From: Wolinella sp052170135
GTDB lineage: Bacteria > Campylobacterota > Campylobacteria > Campylobacterales > Helicobacteraceae
Length of the DNA stretch: 64,000 bases
NCBI GenBank assembly: GCA_052170135.1
Contig: JBQNBC010000004.1
Location: 1 to 64,000 of the forward strand
Direction of reading: 5' to 3'
The position numbers were made by a program, and so were the translations under genes. Shown one piece after another: positions 1 to 9,075 of the stretch. The first letter of the stretch is position 1. Each line of letters starts with the position of its first letter. Under the pieces are notes generated by a model, which worked only from the letters and a program-made list of their open reading frames with translations, was not told the DNA's origin and ran no database searches.

Positions 1-149
1 TATGACCAAAGATATGTATTAAATATTTTATGAATACTTGTGTAGCTGATTTTTACGTGCAGGGCTTGTGCGACGGATGAATAAAATTTATAAAGCAGTA
101 TAAAGCAGACCTTGCAAGGATGAGTAAAAAGTATTTACATTGTAAATAG

Positions 150-237
150 TGGCCGGGAGAGAGGGATTCGAACCCCCGGAGGCTCTCACCTCAACGGTTT
201 TCAAGACCGCCGCTATCGACCACTCAGCCATCTCCCG
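150..237 (-). tRNA. tRNA-Ser (anticodon TGA)
   Basis: A complete cloverleaf reads on the minus strand with a 7-bp acceptor stem (CGGGAGA with TCTCCCG), a long class II variable arm, the T-loop GGTTCGAATCC and an encoded CCA. The anticodon loop CTTGAAA gives anticodon TGA, so serine. It is the last gene of a four-tRNA cluster read leftward. Confidence 0.95.
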
Positions 238-257
238 AGAATACAAAACTAGAATTT

Positions 258-331
258 TGGAGGCGACACCCGGATTTGAACCGGGGATCAAGGCTTTGCA
301 GGCCCATGCCTTACCACTTGGCTATGTCGCC
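258..331 (-). tRNA. tRNA-Cys (anticodon GCA)
   Basis: Minus-strand cloverleaf with acceptor GGCGACA pairing TGTCGCC, T-loop GGTTCAAATCC, encoded CCA and anticodon loop CTGCAAA, giving anticodon GCA. It lies 20 bases from tRNA-Ser and is probably co-transcribed with it. Confidence 0.95.
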
Positions 332-348
332 ACAACGTCAGAGAATCA

Positions 349-436
349 TGGTGCCCGAAGCCGGACTTGAACCGGCACGGACGCAATGTCCGAGGGATTT
401 TAAGTCCCTTGTGTCTACCGATTTCACCACTCGGGC
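349..436 (-). tRNA. tRNA-Leu (anticodon TAA)
   Basis: Minus-strand class II tRNA with acceptor GCCCGAG, long variable arm, T-loop GGTTCAAGTCC and encoded CCA. The anticodon loop CTTAAAA gives anticodon TAA, leucine. It sits between tRNA-Gly and tRNA-Cys. Confidence 0.95.
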
Positions 437-503
437 ATGAAACTCTCAAAAATCGTCGATTGTAAGACAACTTTGGAGAATACACAAAACGAAGTGAAAG
501 AAG

Positions 504-578
504 TGGAGCGGGAGACGGGGATCGAACCCGCGGCCCCGACCTTGGCAAGGTCGTGCTCTACCACTGAGCTACTCCCGC
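504..578 (-). tRNA. tRNA-Gly (anticodon GCC)
   Basis: Minus-strand cloverleaf with acceptor GCGGGAG pairing CTCCCGC, T-loop GGTTCGATCCC, encoded CCA and anticodon loop TTGCCAA (anticodon GCC). It is the promoter-proximal member of the leftward tRNA cluster. Confidence 0.95.
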
Positions 579-598
579 AAAGTGGTTTTGAAATCGGG

Positions 599-604
599 AG
601 TATA
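599..604 (-). promoter_or_regulatory. Possible -10 box for the tRNA cluster
   Basis: On the minus strand TATACT lies about 20 bases upstream of tRNA-Gly, a position that would start transcription just before the tRNA. No convincing -35 is present, which is normal for sigma70 promoters in this class of bacteria. Confidence 0.35.
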
Positions 605-762
605 TCTGCAAAAGCTTAAAAATAAGCAATGTTGTAGACGGTTTGGCTATGTATCCTCGAGAATCGCAATAGTTGTTTTATAAAAGAGATACTAATATTC
701 TAGATTCTTTGAGTGGCTTGGTAAAAAATTATGCCTAGAAATCATATATATTGTGATTTTTA

Positions 763-810
763 TTGACAAAAGTCGATAAGCACAATAGAATTGCGCCCCC
801 TTGGTATATT
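763..810 (+). promoter_or_regulatory. Candidate promoters for tmRNA
   Basis: TTGACA at 763-768 is spaced 17 bases from TAGAAT at 786-791. A second -10-like TATATT lies at 805-810, which would start transcription only about 10 bases before the mature tmRNA. Either or both could drive ssrA. The choice between them is inference. Confidence 0.45.
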
Positions 811-825
811 GAATTAATTGCTTTT

Positions 826-1196
826 GGGGTCGACTTGGATTTCGACGGGAGCTAGATAGCTTTGGTTGCATGTCGGCATGGGCACGCCGTAAAACTACCC
901 GATAACAATAAACGCAAACAATACAAATTACGCTCCAGCTTACGCAAGAGTCGCGTAAGTTTAACTAACTCTTCGGAGCCGCCTCGCTTTAGTGTGCTAG
1001 TCGCTAGAGCCTTGGCGTAACAGCCACTAGCTGCCTTGGCGTATTATCTGTTGCGCCATGAAAGATTAGGATTGCCTGTCGTATCGGTTTTGGGGATTTT
1101 CCGCGCGATAGAAAGATGATAAATCTCGTCTAAGCATGTAGACGCCGAGGTGGATTTGGTTTTCGGACTGGGGTTCGATTCCCCACGACTCCACCA
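826..1196 (+). ncRNA. ssrA: tmRNA (transfer-messenger RNA)
   Basis: tmRNA rescues stalled ribosomes by acting first as an alanyl-tRNA and then as a short mRNA. The 5' end GGGGTCGAC pairs with the 3' end CGACTCC followed by ACCA, and a T-arm GGTTCGATTCC precedes it. The tag reading frame at 914-958 reads ANNTNYAPAYARVA then TAA, close to the Helicobacter type tag (H. pylori VNNTDYAPAYAKAA, from memory). The length of about 370 nt is usual. The A-V-A tail should be seen by ClpXP-type proteases. Confidence 0.96.
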
Positions 1197-1438
1197 AATA
1201 CAATAATTAATTCTCCGAGTTTTGTCGCAGAGAATCTATCACTTCATATTTATCATCGTTAGTGCATTATGTTAAAAATATAGATAGCTTTTGGATTTAT
1301 GCTTTTATGTCTCGCTCAAGCTATAGATCATCACTTTTTGGCAACAGCTTATTTCAATTTAGCTTCATGGATGTTTGCGTGAATTTAAGCTGGCATATTT
1401 CATTTGGTTATTTTCTTTGGATATGTTTCGTGTTTACT

Positions 1439-1478
1439 GAAAAAAGCATCCTGCGGGGAAATCCCAGCTAAAGATGCC
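1439..1478 (-). terminator. Rho-independent terminator after sod
   Basis: Downstream of the superoxide dismutase stop, the minus strand forms GCATC...GATGC enclosing a GGGA/TCCC inner stem, followed directly by a run of six T. Position and orientation fit termination of the sod transcript. Confidence 0.6.
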
Positions 1479-1491
1479 TTTGTGCAAGAAT

Positions 1492-2058
1492 CTACTTTGT
1501 AGCTGCGTCAAAAAGTTTATTGACTTCGTTCCAGTTTACGACTCTCCACCACTCTTTTAGGTAGTCGCCACGCTTGTTTTGATACTTTAGGTAGTATGCA
1601 TGCTCCCATACATCAAGTGCAAGAATCGGCATGCCCTTGACCTCTGCGATATCCATTAGTGGATTATCTTGATTTGGTGTAGATGTTACCACGAGTCTTT
1701 TATCAGCTGTGACGATTAGCCATGCCCAGCCCGATCCAAATCGTGTTGCACCAGCTTTGCTAAAAGCTTCTTTCATCTTGTCTAATGAGCCAAAATCCCG
1801 ATCTATTGCCTTTGTAAGTGCGCTAGAAGGCGTTCCTCCTTTGCCCTCTGGAGCCATTAGTGTCCAAAATAGTGCATGATTATAGTGTCCACCGCCATTA
1901 TTTCGCACAGCCATATTGTAGCTAGAGACTTTTGCCATGATTGCTTCAAGGCTCATTTTCGCTAGCTCTGGATAGGCTTCGACTTGTTTGTTGAGGTTTG
2001 TGACATAGGCATTATGGTGTTTTCCGTGGTGAATTTCCATAGTTGCCTTATCGATCAC
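1492..2058 (-). CDS. Superoxide dismutase, Mn/cambialistic type, 5' end disrupted
   Basis: Converts superoxide to peroxide and oxygen. Metal ligands are visible: the first His of HHGKHH (residue 10 here), the His of GGGHYNHALFW (residue 61), and the Asp and His of DVWEHAYY. The GGH pattern and NQDNPLMD are those of Mn or cambialistic enzymes, not of the usual Fe-type Helicobacter SodB. The only in-frame start is the GTG at 2058, which cuts off the conserved N-terminal PFTLPALPYAHDALEP strand. That strand is encoded in frame up to 2157, where a TAG closes the frame. A leader with two arginines lies in the shifted frame beyond it. The product may therefore be a frameshifted secreted enzyme, a decayed gene, or a sequencing error. 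Confidence 0.8.
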   Translation of the reverse strand: MIDKATMEIHHGKHHNAYVTNLNKQVEAYPELAKMSLEAIMAKVSSYNMAVRNNGGGHYNHALFWTLMAPEGKGGTPSSALTKAIDRDFGSLDKMKEAFSKAGATRFGSGWAWLIVTADKRLVVTSTPNQDNPLMDIAEVKGMPILALDVWEHAYYLKYQNKRGDYLKEWWRVVNWNEVNKLFDAATK

Positions 2059-2168
2059 AGGTTCAAGCGCATCGTGTGCATAAGGAAGCGCAGGGAGTGT
2101 GAATGGATTCGCAAGAGCAGCGATGGTTCCTAGTGCTATCTCGCAAGATAGCCTTCTCTAATCTCCAT
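2059..2168 (-). pseudogene. Frame-broken leader and N-terminus of the superoxide dismutase
   Basis: In the sod frame this stretch reads RRLSCEIALGTIAALANPF and continues into LPALPYAHDALEP, but has no start codon and is closed by TAG at 2158-2160. In the neighbouring frame an ATG at 2166-2168 reads MEIREGYLAR then stop. Removing two bases of the AGAGA run near 2155-2159 would join ATG-encoded MEIR to the RLSCEIALGTIAALA stretch, giving a leader with Arg-Arg and a small hydrophobic core, like a Tat signal. Confidence 0.5.
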
Positions 2169-2359
2169 AGAGACCACAAAAGGAACTTGGGGTCGCTAAT
2201 ATCATATCAAAAAAACTTTGTAGCTGATATTTATTCTCTAGAAATTAAGTATAGTGATATAAACATAAGAATTTGATTTGCAGTAGTACTCTTCCCACGC
2301 TCTCGTGATAGGCGTAATTTATCGCTATAATCCGCATAAATTTTAAACAAGGAAATCTT

Positions 2360-3103
2360 ATGAAACATCTTTTATCCACCTCTTTGTTTTTGAGCTCCAT
2401 ACTTTTTGCTGGTACATTTGAGGAGAATCTAGCCAAGAATATTGCCGAAGCAGCGCGTGTAGATGCCAAAGTAATCTCGCATATAACGTTATCTAGTCTA
2501 AATAATCTAAAGCTAGCACTTGTGCAAACAAGCGATGGCAATCTATTTCCAATTTATGCCTCAGAAGATGGTATGAGTTTTGTTGGCTTTACGCCTGTGA
2601 TGAAGTTGAGTGATAAGGATTCTTCACAGGTAGATGGTATGATGGAGGAGCTAAATAAGCTACAAGCAAAACGTGAAAGCGAGGATCAAGTGAAGCTGGT
2701 GAAACTATTTAGTGAGATACCAGGTGATCGTACGTTGCTAATTAAGTCATCAAGTAGAAATGCTAAAAAAACTCTAGTCATCGTCTCTGACCCGGAGTGT
2801 CCATACTGCAAGCGCGAGCTTGATGAGATCGAGGAGCGTCTAAAAGAGGCGAACATTCGCATGATTTTTGCACCAGTGCATGATGATAGCGCATATATTA
2901 AGTCTCAGCTAATTATGAATGAGGCAAAAAAGTTAAAGGCAGATGATAGCAAAGGGCGTATCGAGATTATGCGAAAGTATTTTGGCGATGTGAAGCTGAG
3001 TGAGACCGATGCAAAGATTGATTTTTCTATGATTAAAGCAAATGCAGAGCAAATCTTTAAAAGCGGGCTGATTAGGGGTGTGCCATTTGTCTTTGAGCAA
3101 TGA
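2360..3103 (+). CDS. Periplasmic DsbC/DsbG-like thiol:disulfide oxidoreductase
   Basis: A 247-residue exported thioredoxin-fold protein. Residues 1-17 are a signal peptide ending near FAG. Residues 25-115 look like the N-terminal dimerisation and linker region of the DsbC/G group, and the thioredoxin domain follows with the active site CPYC at 147-150 and the cis-proline motif GVPF near the C-terminus. It would form or reshuffle disulfides in periplasmic proteins, possibly including the many c-type cytochromes encoded nearby. It resembles the H. pylori HP0231 (DsbK) group in layout. A good ribosome site AAGGAA precedes the ATG and TATAAT lies upstream at about 2325. Confidence 0.8.
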   Translation: MKHLLSTSLFLSSILFAGTFEENLAKNIAEAARVDAKVISHITLSSLNNLKLALVQTSDGNLFPIYASEDGMSFVGFTPVMKLSDKDSSQVDGMMEELNKLQAKRESEDQVKLVKLFSEIPGDRTLLIKSSSRNAKKTLVIVSDPECPYCKRELDEIEERLKEANIRMIFAPVHDDSAYIKSQLIMNEAKKLKADDSKGRIEIMRKYFGDVKLSETDAKIDFSMIKANAEQIFKSGLIRGVPFVFEQ

Positions 3104-3569
3104 TTTTTACTAGTTGGATTCTTTGGGCATAAAATCTCGCCAATAGCGTGATTTTGTGATGCCTTTATCTTTCCGATTCTTCAGCTATCTTATGTAATTT
3201 AATAAAAATTATTTTGGACTATATAATCGCCACTATTTAAATGACCAATGCATGTTCTTTGTAATGGTGATCAAGTAGATAATCATGGTAGTAGCCATGT
3301 GCAAAGCTTGGCTTTTGTCTATTGTGCTATCAAGCCGTGTGGTATTAAGAGCAAGAATCTAAAATGTGGCATATTTATACCGAGCTTGGAATAAGACAAT
3401 AGAAAGCAAAGAAGCTAAAAGTGTCTATTGTGGATATTGGCTTGAGTATGAAATTTGTGTTGATTTAGTATATTGTATATTTGAATATTTTTTAATGGGC
3501 GATAGTGATAAAAATTTGCAAAGCGCATTGGAGCGACGAATGTCGCCCCTATGCTAATGGAGATGAGAC
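3104..3569. other. Gene-less stretch between the Dsb gene and petC
   Basis: 466 bases between convergent genes. It contains a TATAAT at about 3220 on the plus strand and a small hairpin GCGAC-GAAT-GTCGC at 3533-3546. The short ORFs in both strands have no ribosome site or protein-like composition. No gene could be supported. Confidence 0.5.
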
Positions 3570-4424
3570 TTATACCTCTCTCCAAATGCGGCACTTCCAT
3601 AGATAAGCTAGGATAGATAGAATAATCATAAAGATGATTGCCTTCACGCCAATGCTTTCACGTTCCGCTTTTTTACTATCGCCAACACTCTCAAGATAGC
3701 TAACAACTTTTCTTTCAGCCTCTTCATTGAGTCCAACACGTGGCATTGCTGTGCCATGGAGGAGTTTTTGAGGCTGATTGATAAATGTATGCAAGTAGTT
3801 TTCGCTTCTGCTGCGTATCATCATAGATAGGTCTGGCACCTTTGAACCCATGTAAGCGCGTAGAGAATCCTCGGCTGTTTCAGCGACTAGCTTGTCGTAT
3901 TTCATGCTATGGCATCTTTGGCAGGCATCGATAAAGACCTCTTTGTCGGTCATTTTTTCTGGTGCTATACTGTTGAAGTAAGCGACTATATTCGCAATCT
4001 CCTCATCGCTCATCCAGTCGTATGCCGGCATTGGATGTGGCTTTTCATTGCTGAACTTATGTGTCACATCAGCTGCTTTTGCCGGATTCTTGATGAAGCT
4101 TGCTAGATAATTGTCCTCATATATTGCTCCAGTGCTTGATAGATCTGGTGGGACAACTCCGTAACTTGCGCTAGCAGTGGCACTATCCATAGGAGCGGTA
4201 AAGCCCTGAGATTTAATACTGTGGCAGGCTACGCAGTTAGCAACTACTAGCTCGCCACCTTGAGCAGCATCACCCTTTGATAGGTCGATTTTTGCCAAAT
4301 CGCTAAATTTATAATCAGCCGGCGTTGTTGCAGGGTGCATTACGCTGTGTGCGAGGGGCTCTACCCCCCAGTATAGCACGCCCGTGATGGCGGCTACAAC
4401 TAGGAAAATTTTAAAATCTCTCAT
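3570..4424 (-). CDS. petC: Cytochrome bc1 complex, di-haem cytochrome c1 subunit
   Basis: Electron-transferring subunit of ubiquinol:cytochrome c reductase, anchored in the inner membrane facing the periplasm. An N-terminal membrane segment (about 5-22) precedes two haem sites, CVACH (64-68) and CQRCH (168-172), and a C-terminal anchor (about 258-276). Two haems in one cytochrome c1 polypeptide is the form known in epsilonproteobacteria. Candidate axial methionines lie in PMPAY and TAMPR. It is the last gene of petABC and overlaps petB by 4 bases, indicating translational coupling. Confidence 0.93.
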   Translation of the reverse strand: MRDFKIFLVVAAITGVLYWGVEPLAHSVMHPATTPADYKFSDLAKIDLSKGDAAQGGELVVANCVACHSIKSQGFTAPMDSATASASYGVVPPDLSSTGAIYEDNYLASFIKNPAKAADVTHKFSNEKPHPMPAYDWMSDEEIANIVAYFNSIAPEKMTDKEVFIDACQRCHSMKYDKLVAETAEDSLRAYMGSKVPDLSMMIRSRSENYLHTFINQPQKLLHGTAMPRVGLNEEAERKVVSYLESVGDSKKAERESIGVKAIIFMIILSILAYLWKCRIWREV

Positions 4425-5659
4425 GACACCCTCCCTGCTGCTCTCTTTGCCTCGATAGATGTGATAAATGGCAGTGCTGCAAATAATCCTAGGAATGTGA
4501 TAGATGCGACAAAGCCGATGTATGCATTAACTCCAGTTGGTGGGAGCTTCCCATAGACTGTAAGTACGATAAGGTCGATAATCATCAGCCAAAACCAGAT
4601 TCTAAATAGTGGTCGTTTATGCGCTGGTGCTACTACTGGACTTCTGTCTAGGAATGGAAGCACTACAAAGATGACGTTTGCAATACCAAACGCAATCAAG
4701 CCAAGGTCTGAGCTAAAGAAGAATCCTCTTAGAACCTCATAGCTCCATAGGAAATACCACTCTGGATAGATGTGTGGTGGTGTCTTTAGAGAATCGGCTG
4801 GATCGAAGTTGATAGGATCCATCGCGAAATCGTAATGGAAGAATGTAAGATAGAAGAAACCAACCATAAACACGCATACTACGAAGATATCCTTTGATAG
4901 GAATACAGGCCAGAAAGGAATAACTTTAGATTCTTTCTTTTTGCCAGCTTTGTACTTTTCAGCCTCGGCATCAAAGTCAATTTCTTCACCTTCTTGATTG
5001 CCAACGTGAGGGATTCTTAGTGTGTAGAAGTGAACTGCGATGAGTGCTATGATGACCACAGGTAGCAATACTACGTGAAGCATGAAGAATCGTGTTAGTG
5101 TGGCATCTGATACTACAAAGTTACCACGTATCCAGATCACCAGTTCAGACCCAATAACAGGAATTCCACCAAATAGGTTTGTAATAACAGCTGCAGCCCA
5201 GTAGCTCATCTGCCCCCATGGTAGCATATAACCACTAAATGCCTCCGCAGAAAATGAAATAAAGATGACCATACCGCCAATCCAGATTATCTCACGACCT
5301 TTTTTATATGAGCCGTAGTAGATAGCGACAAACATATGAATATAAATCACAAGGAATATCGCAGATGCTGCTACTGCATGTAGATGTCGCCATAGCCAGC
5401 CATACTTGACTTCTTGCATGATAGTGTAGTTGACGCTGTCAAATGCAAGCTTTACATCCGGCTTGTAATACATTAAAAGGAAGATTCCAGATATAAATAG
5501 AATTGCGAAGAGCGTAACAAGTACTACGCCCATAGCCCATAGGAAGTTGATATTTTTAGGAATCCAATACTCAGTCATAAGGACTTGCATTAGTTTTTTA
5601 ACAGCAATTCTCTGGTCTAGCCAGTCGATGACACCATCGGCTTTTTTAATCTCTGCCAT
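4421..5659 (-). CDS. petB: Cytochrome bc1 complex, cytochrome b subunit
   Basis: Polytopic membrane subunit carrying the two b haems and the quinol sites. Transmembrane helices with paired haem-ligand histidines are visible (RHLHAVAASAIFLVIYIH and MLHVVLLPVV...HFYTLR), plus the quinol-site motif PEWYFLWSYEVLR, a form of the conserved PEWY. At 412 residues it is full length with both the N-terminal four-helix part and the C-terminal part. Begins 11 bases after petA on the same strand with the ribosome site GGAGGG. Confidence 0.95.
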   Translation of the reverse strand: MAEIKKADGVIDWLDQRIAVKKLMQVLMTEYWIPKNINFLWAMGVVLVTLFAILFISGIFLLMYYKPDVKLAFDSVNYTIMQEVKYGWLWRHLHAVAASAIFLVIYIHMFVAIYYGSYKKGREIIWIGGMVIFISFSAEAFSGYMLPWGQMSYWAAAVITNLFGGIPVIGSELVIWIRGNFVVSDATLTRFFMLHVVLLPVVIIALIAVHFYTLRIPHVGNQEGEEIDFDAEAEKYKAGKKKESKVIPFWPVFLSKDIFVVCVFMVGFFYLTFFHYDFAMDPINFDPADSLKTPPHIYPEWYFLWSYEVLRGFFFSSDLGLIAFGIANVIFVVLPFLDRSPVVAPAHKRPLFRIWFWLMIIDLIVLTVYGKLPPTGVNAYIGFVASITFLGLFAALPFITSIEAKRAAGRVS

Positions 5660-5669
5660 AATTCCCTCC

Positions 5670-6173
5670 TTACGCTTTGCCTACGAGTTTTAGATACTCT
5701 GGACCCTCTTCGCCGAGTACTAGTTTCTCGCCATCGATCTTAAATGGTGGAATCTCCATAGGAGTAGGAGGTGGCCCGAAGGTGTTTTTACCACAGGCAT
5801 CAAACTCTCCACCGTGGCAAGCACACTTAAACGTTGTGCTACCACTATCGTATGATGGTATGCAACCTAGGTGTGTGCATATTTGGATTCCCAGTGAGTA
5901 GTCTGCGTTGCCTACGACCACGTCTCTGTCTGCGCATTTTTTCATCTCAGCCGTCTTTTTCAAGACATACACGGGCTTCCCTCTCCACTCTATTGTCCTG
6001 CACTCGCCATCATTCATGCCGCTTAGGTCTACCGTTGTAAATCCAGCAGAAATGACGCTAGGTAGCGGATCCCATGCTCCCTTCATGGCGACTAGTGTAG
6101 CACCAGCGCCTACCGCTGCTACGCCTCCTAGAGCCATTCCGAGAAAATCACGTCGATTCATATTCTCTGACAT
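5670..6173 (-). CDS. petA: Cytochrome bc1 complex, Rieske iron-sulfur subunit
   Basis: Carries the [2Fe-2S] cluster that takes the first electron from quinol. The two cluster boxes are CTHLGC at 99-104 and CACHGG at 117-122. The N-terminus NRRDFLGMALGG is a twin-arginine export signal that remains as the membrane anchor, as is normal for Rieske proteins. At 167 residues it has the family length. First gene of the petABC operon. Confidence 0.95.
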   Translation of the reverse strand: MSENMNRRDFLGMALGGVAAVGAGATLVAMKGAWDPLPSVISAGFTTVDLSGMNDGECRTIEWRGKPVYVLKKTAEMKKCADRDVVVGNADYSLGIQICTHLGCIPSYDSGSTTFKCACHGGEFDACGKNTFGPPPTPMEIPPFKIDGEKLVLGEEGPEYLKLVGKA

Positions 6174-6394
6174 TTTCTCTTTACCTTTCTGAAAATTTTT
6201 CTAAAAACCGTCCGGATTCTAGACAATATCCGCTTAAATATAAATGTAGTTTATTGCAATAAAGCTATTTTCAAGTTTTGGTATTTTTGTGTTGAATTAT
6301 CCGTAGGTATAAGTAGGTATAGAAAGTTGAAACTATGGCTAGCAGTATAAAAGGTGCATTATGTAGCTTGGATTCTCGCCCGCATGGGCGGAAT

Positions 6395-8383
6395 CTAAAA
6401 CTCTTTCAAATCATCGGCATTAAGTGGGAAAATTTCATCTTCCTTGCTTTTTTTCTGTTTCTTGCTAAAGCTAGGCGTTATGGCGCGTTTTGCCTGTTTT
6501 ATGTGGGTGATTTGGCGTGGTATATGGTGCGAAATATTGCCTTGCGCACGCGCTCTTGTTTGCGTATCTAGTAGGTTATCTATCTCTAGCCCTACTAGTC
6601 TTGCTATGTTTTGTGTGCTTTGCATCATTGCAACTGCTTGCGCATTTAGTTCTTCAGCAGCAGCAGCTGTCTCTTCTGAGCTTGCAGCATTTTGTTGTGT
6701 TACGGAATCTACCTGTCCCATAGCCATTGCGACCTGATTCATGCCATCTGCTTGCTCGCGGATAGAGATTGATATGTCGCCAATTAGCTCTGATGTTTTT
6801 TGGACTTTTGACAAAATATCCATGAAGTTATCATTTGTATCGCGTGCTATCTGATTTCCGCCTTTAATCTCTTCTATTGCATCTTCGATAATCATCGCAG
6901 TCTCTTTGGCTGCCTCAGCACTTCTTTGGGCTAGATTCTTGACTTCATCAGCAACGACAGCAAATCCAAGTCCATGCTCGCCAGCGCGCGCTGCTTCTAC
7001 CGCGGCATTTAGTGCTAAGAGGTTTGTTTGAAATGCAATCTCATCTATTGTCTTGATAATTTTTGCGATTTTTTGACTTGAGTCTGTAATTTTATTCATC
7101 GCAGTCATTAGCTGTTGGATTTTCTCGTTGCCTTGCTTTGCAGATTCGTTTGCTAAGCGTGCTAGCATATCCGCCTCTCGCCCATTTTCGGCATTTTGAT
7201 TGTTTATGGCGGTAGATTCTTCTATTGTTGCGCTGACTTGCTCGACTACGCTAGCTTGCTCGCTGGAGCCTTCAGCTAGGGAGGTAGAAGAATCGGCAAT
7301 CTGATCTGATGCACTCACGACTTGTGAATTTGCCTCGCTGATGGTTCTTACCGCTTCGATTATTGGTTTTGTAATGCTACGAATGATATAGAAGCTAAAG
7401 ATTATTCCAAAAGCCACTGCAACAATCAATCCAATAATCATCGCATTTGAGGCTGTGGTGAGCGAGCTGGCTGCGTGCTTGCTAATTGATGTTGTTGTGC
7501 TTAGCGTGGCGTTTGCTATCTCTTTGGATAGCACAGCTATATCTTCGGCAAATTTAATCATCATGGAGCGTTCGCTGACTAGCTCTTTCGTGATGGATAT
7601 CGCCTCTTTAATTGTTTGCTCGTAACTATTTGCCGCTAGAGAAATTGCATCAATTTGGCTTAGATTCTCTCCGCGCAAAGAATCGTGCTTTAGTGCGCTT
7701 GTAGCTGCATTTATAGCGGCAAGCTGGCTTGTTACATTTGCTAATAGCGTGGGGTCTTGCAATGATGCACCTTGTACAAGACTTCGAGTTTTTATTACTT
7801 GTGAGTTTAGCTGTGCTGCACTCTCTAGTCGTTGGGCACGGCTTGTTAGTTTATCTTTGGAGCTGTTGTCTTGTATGTCTTGGCGCACCGATTGAAATTG
7901 TGTCCTGATATAAGAATCTATGCTTGCAGAGAGTGATATTGCGCTATCTAAAATCATAGCTTCAGCGGCATTTTTCTTATTTGTGAGCGCCTCAAATTTA
8001 TCTAGAGAGACAATTAGCTTATTTAGTGAGCTACTAATGTTAGCACTCTTTTTTAGAAACTCATTTAGCTGATGCTTTTGCCCCAGTCTTTCGGCATCTG
8101 CGAGCGCATCTTCTAGCTCGATAAAGCTAGTTTTTGCCTCTTTGAGAGCATTCCTATCGCCAGCGAGTGTAAAGGCTCGCACGTGATAGCGAATTGAATT
8201 AATGCTAGAGAGCACGCTAACTGCTATGTTTGCCTCTGGCACTCGTACTTCGGAGAGCTCGCTCGCTATTTTTTCTCCATTTTTCATGCTGTAGATTCCC
8301 ATGGCTCCAACGATAAGTGCGATTGCCAAAATTAGGGCAAAGCCAAGCCTAACTTTAGCGCCAAGCGTCATGTCATTTATCAT
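6395..8383 (-). CDS. Methyl-accepting chemotaxis protein with large helical periplasmic sensor
   Basis: Transmembrane chemoreceptor of 662 residues. The first membrane helix lies at about residues 7-28, then a long all-helical periplasmic domain of roughly 280 residues that looks like an HBM or related four-helix bundle ligand domain, a second membrane helix near 310-330, and the cytoplasmic signalling coil. The highly conserved hairpin tip is EIAFQTNLLALNAAVEAARA, which binds CheA and CheW. Start: a TTG 15 bases upstream is in frame, but the ATG at 8383 has the ribosome site AAGGAG at the right distance. It follows a cheW-like gene in the same operon. The ligand is not predictable. Confidence 0.92.
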   Translation of the reverse strand: MINDMTLGAKVRLGFALILAIALIVGAMGIYSMKNGEKIASELSEVRVPEANIAVSVLSSINSIRYHVRAFTLAGDRNALKEAKTSFIELEDALADAERLGQKHQLNEFLKKSANISSSLNKLIVSLDKFEALTNKKNAAEAMILDSAISLSASIDSYIRTQFQSVRQDIQDNSSKDKLTSRAQRLESAAQLNSQVIKTRSLVQGASLQDPTLLANVTSQLAAINAATSALKHDSLRGENLSQIDAISLAANSYEQTIKEAISITKELVSERSMMIKFAEDIAVLSKEIANATLSTTTSISKHAASSLTTASNAMIIGLIVAVAFGIIFSFYIIRSITKPIIEAVRTISEANSQVVSASDQIADSSTSLAEGSSEQASVVEQVSATIEESTAINNQNAENGREADMLARLANESAKQGNEKIQQLMTAMNKITDSSQKIAKIIKTIDEIAFQTNLLALNAAVEAARAGEHGLGFAVVADEVKNLAQRSAEAAKETAMIIEDAIEEIKGGNQIARDTNDNFMDILSKVQKTSELIGDISISIREQADGMNQVAMAMGQVDSVTQQNAASSEETAAAAEELNAQAVAMMQSTQNIARLVGLEIDNLLDTQTRARAQGNISHHIPRQITHIKQAKRAITPSFSKKQKKSKEDEIFPLNADDLKEF

Positions 8384-8394
8384 ACAAAACTCCT

Positions 8395-8865
8395 TCAAGA
8401 TGTTTTCTCATTTAGTGAAAGTTCGCTAAGTAGCGCTTCTGCCCTTAGTAAAATTACAGCCTCATCGAGATGGCTGTCGCGCGCTATGCCTTCTGTCATC
8501 GATTCTTTGAGCGATTCTAGAGTTTTTGTAGGCATTAGTTCATCGCCGACACTCCCGACTTCATCGACTCTATCGACCAAAAGACCGATTTCGCGTGCGT
8601 CGACTTTCAGTATTACCACTGCCTGGTGCTCAGAATCTAGCTGATTTCTAAACCCAAGCCAGCCAGCCAAGTCAATGACTGGTATGTTGCTGCCACGCAG
8701 GTTTAACATGCCAAGCATATAACTAGGTGCGCGCGGAAGTGGTGTACATTCGGTAAAGCGAACAATCTCCTTAATATGTGCAATGCTTATACCAAACCGC
8801 TCATCGCCAAGAAAAAAGAAGAGATAGCGCGCTTTGTGGAGGTGGCGTTTTTCATTCTTTTTCAC
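8395..8865 (-). CDS. cheW: CheW-family chemotaxis coupling protein
   Basis: 156 residues with the CheW fold: YLFFFLGDERFGISIAHIKEIVR, then RGSNIPVIDLAGWLG, then IGLLVDRVDEVGSV. It links chemoreceptors to the CheA kinase in the cytoplasm. It ends 12 bases before the start of the chemoreceptor gene, so it probably serves that receptor or is an extra copy beside the cheVAW locus that these bacteria usually carry elsewhere. Confidence 0.88.
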   Translation of the reverse strand: MKKNEKRHLHKARYLFFFLGDERFGISIAHIKEIVRFTECTPLPRAPSYMLGMLNLRGSNIPVIDLAGWLGFRNQLDSEHQAVVILKVDAREIGLLVDRVDEVGSVGDELMPTKTLESLKESMTEGIARDSHLDEAVILLRAEALLSELSLNEKTS

Positions 8866-9075
8866 ATATTTCCTTGATAATCAATTCTCGATAAAGCGCA
8901 ATAATACCACGCCTTAAAGTCTAAAATGCATGGATATTTAAGAGTGTAGTGGGAATCTAAGTAAAATCGCATTTAATTCTTTTATTGATTCTTCTATTTT
9001 GAAACGGATGCGGGTGTGATATGTGTATAAAATTGTGTAGAATTTATACGTAAAGTTTAATATTTGTGGTGGCGA

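Noticed and set aside
1..149. Possible gene end at the left edge
   Set aside because: Only short A/T-rich sequence with a small TATAAAGCAG tandem repeat. No frame or RNA could be supported.
1262..1471. 69-codon plus-strand ORF after tmRNA
   Set aside because: No ribosome site and aromatic/serine-rich random composition. Its end lies in the sod terminator.
3366..3600. Two short ORFs on opposite strands before petC
   Set aside because: They overlap each other, have no ribosome site and no protein-like pattern.
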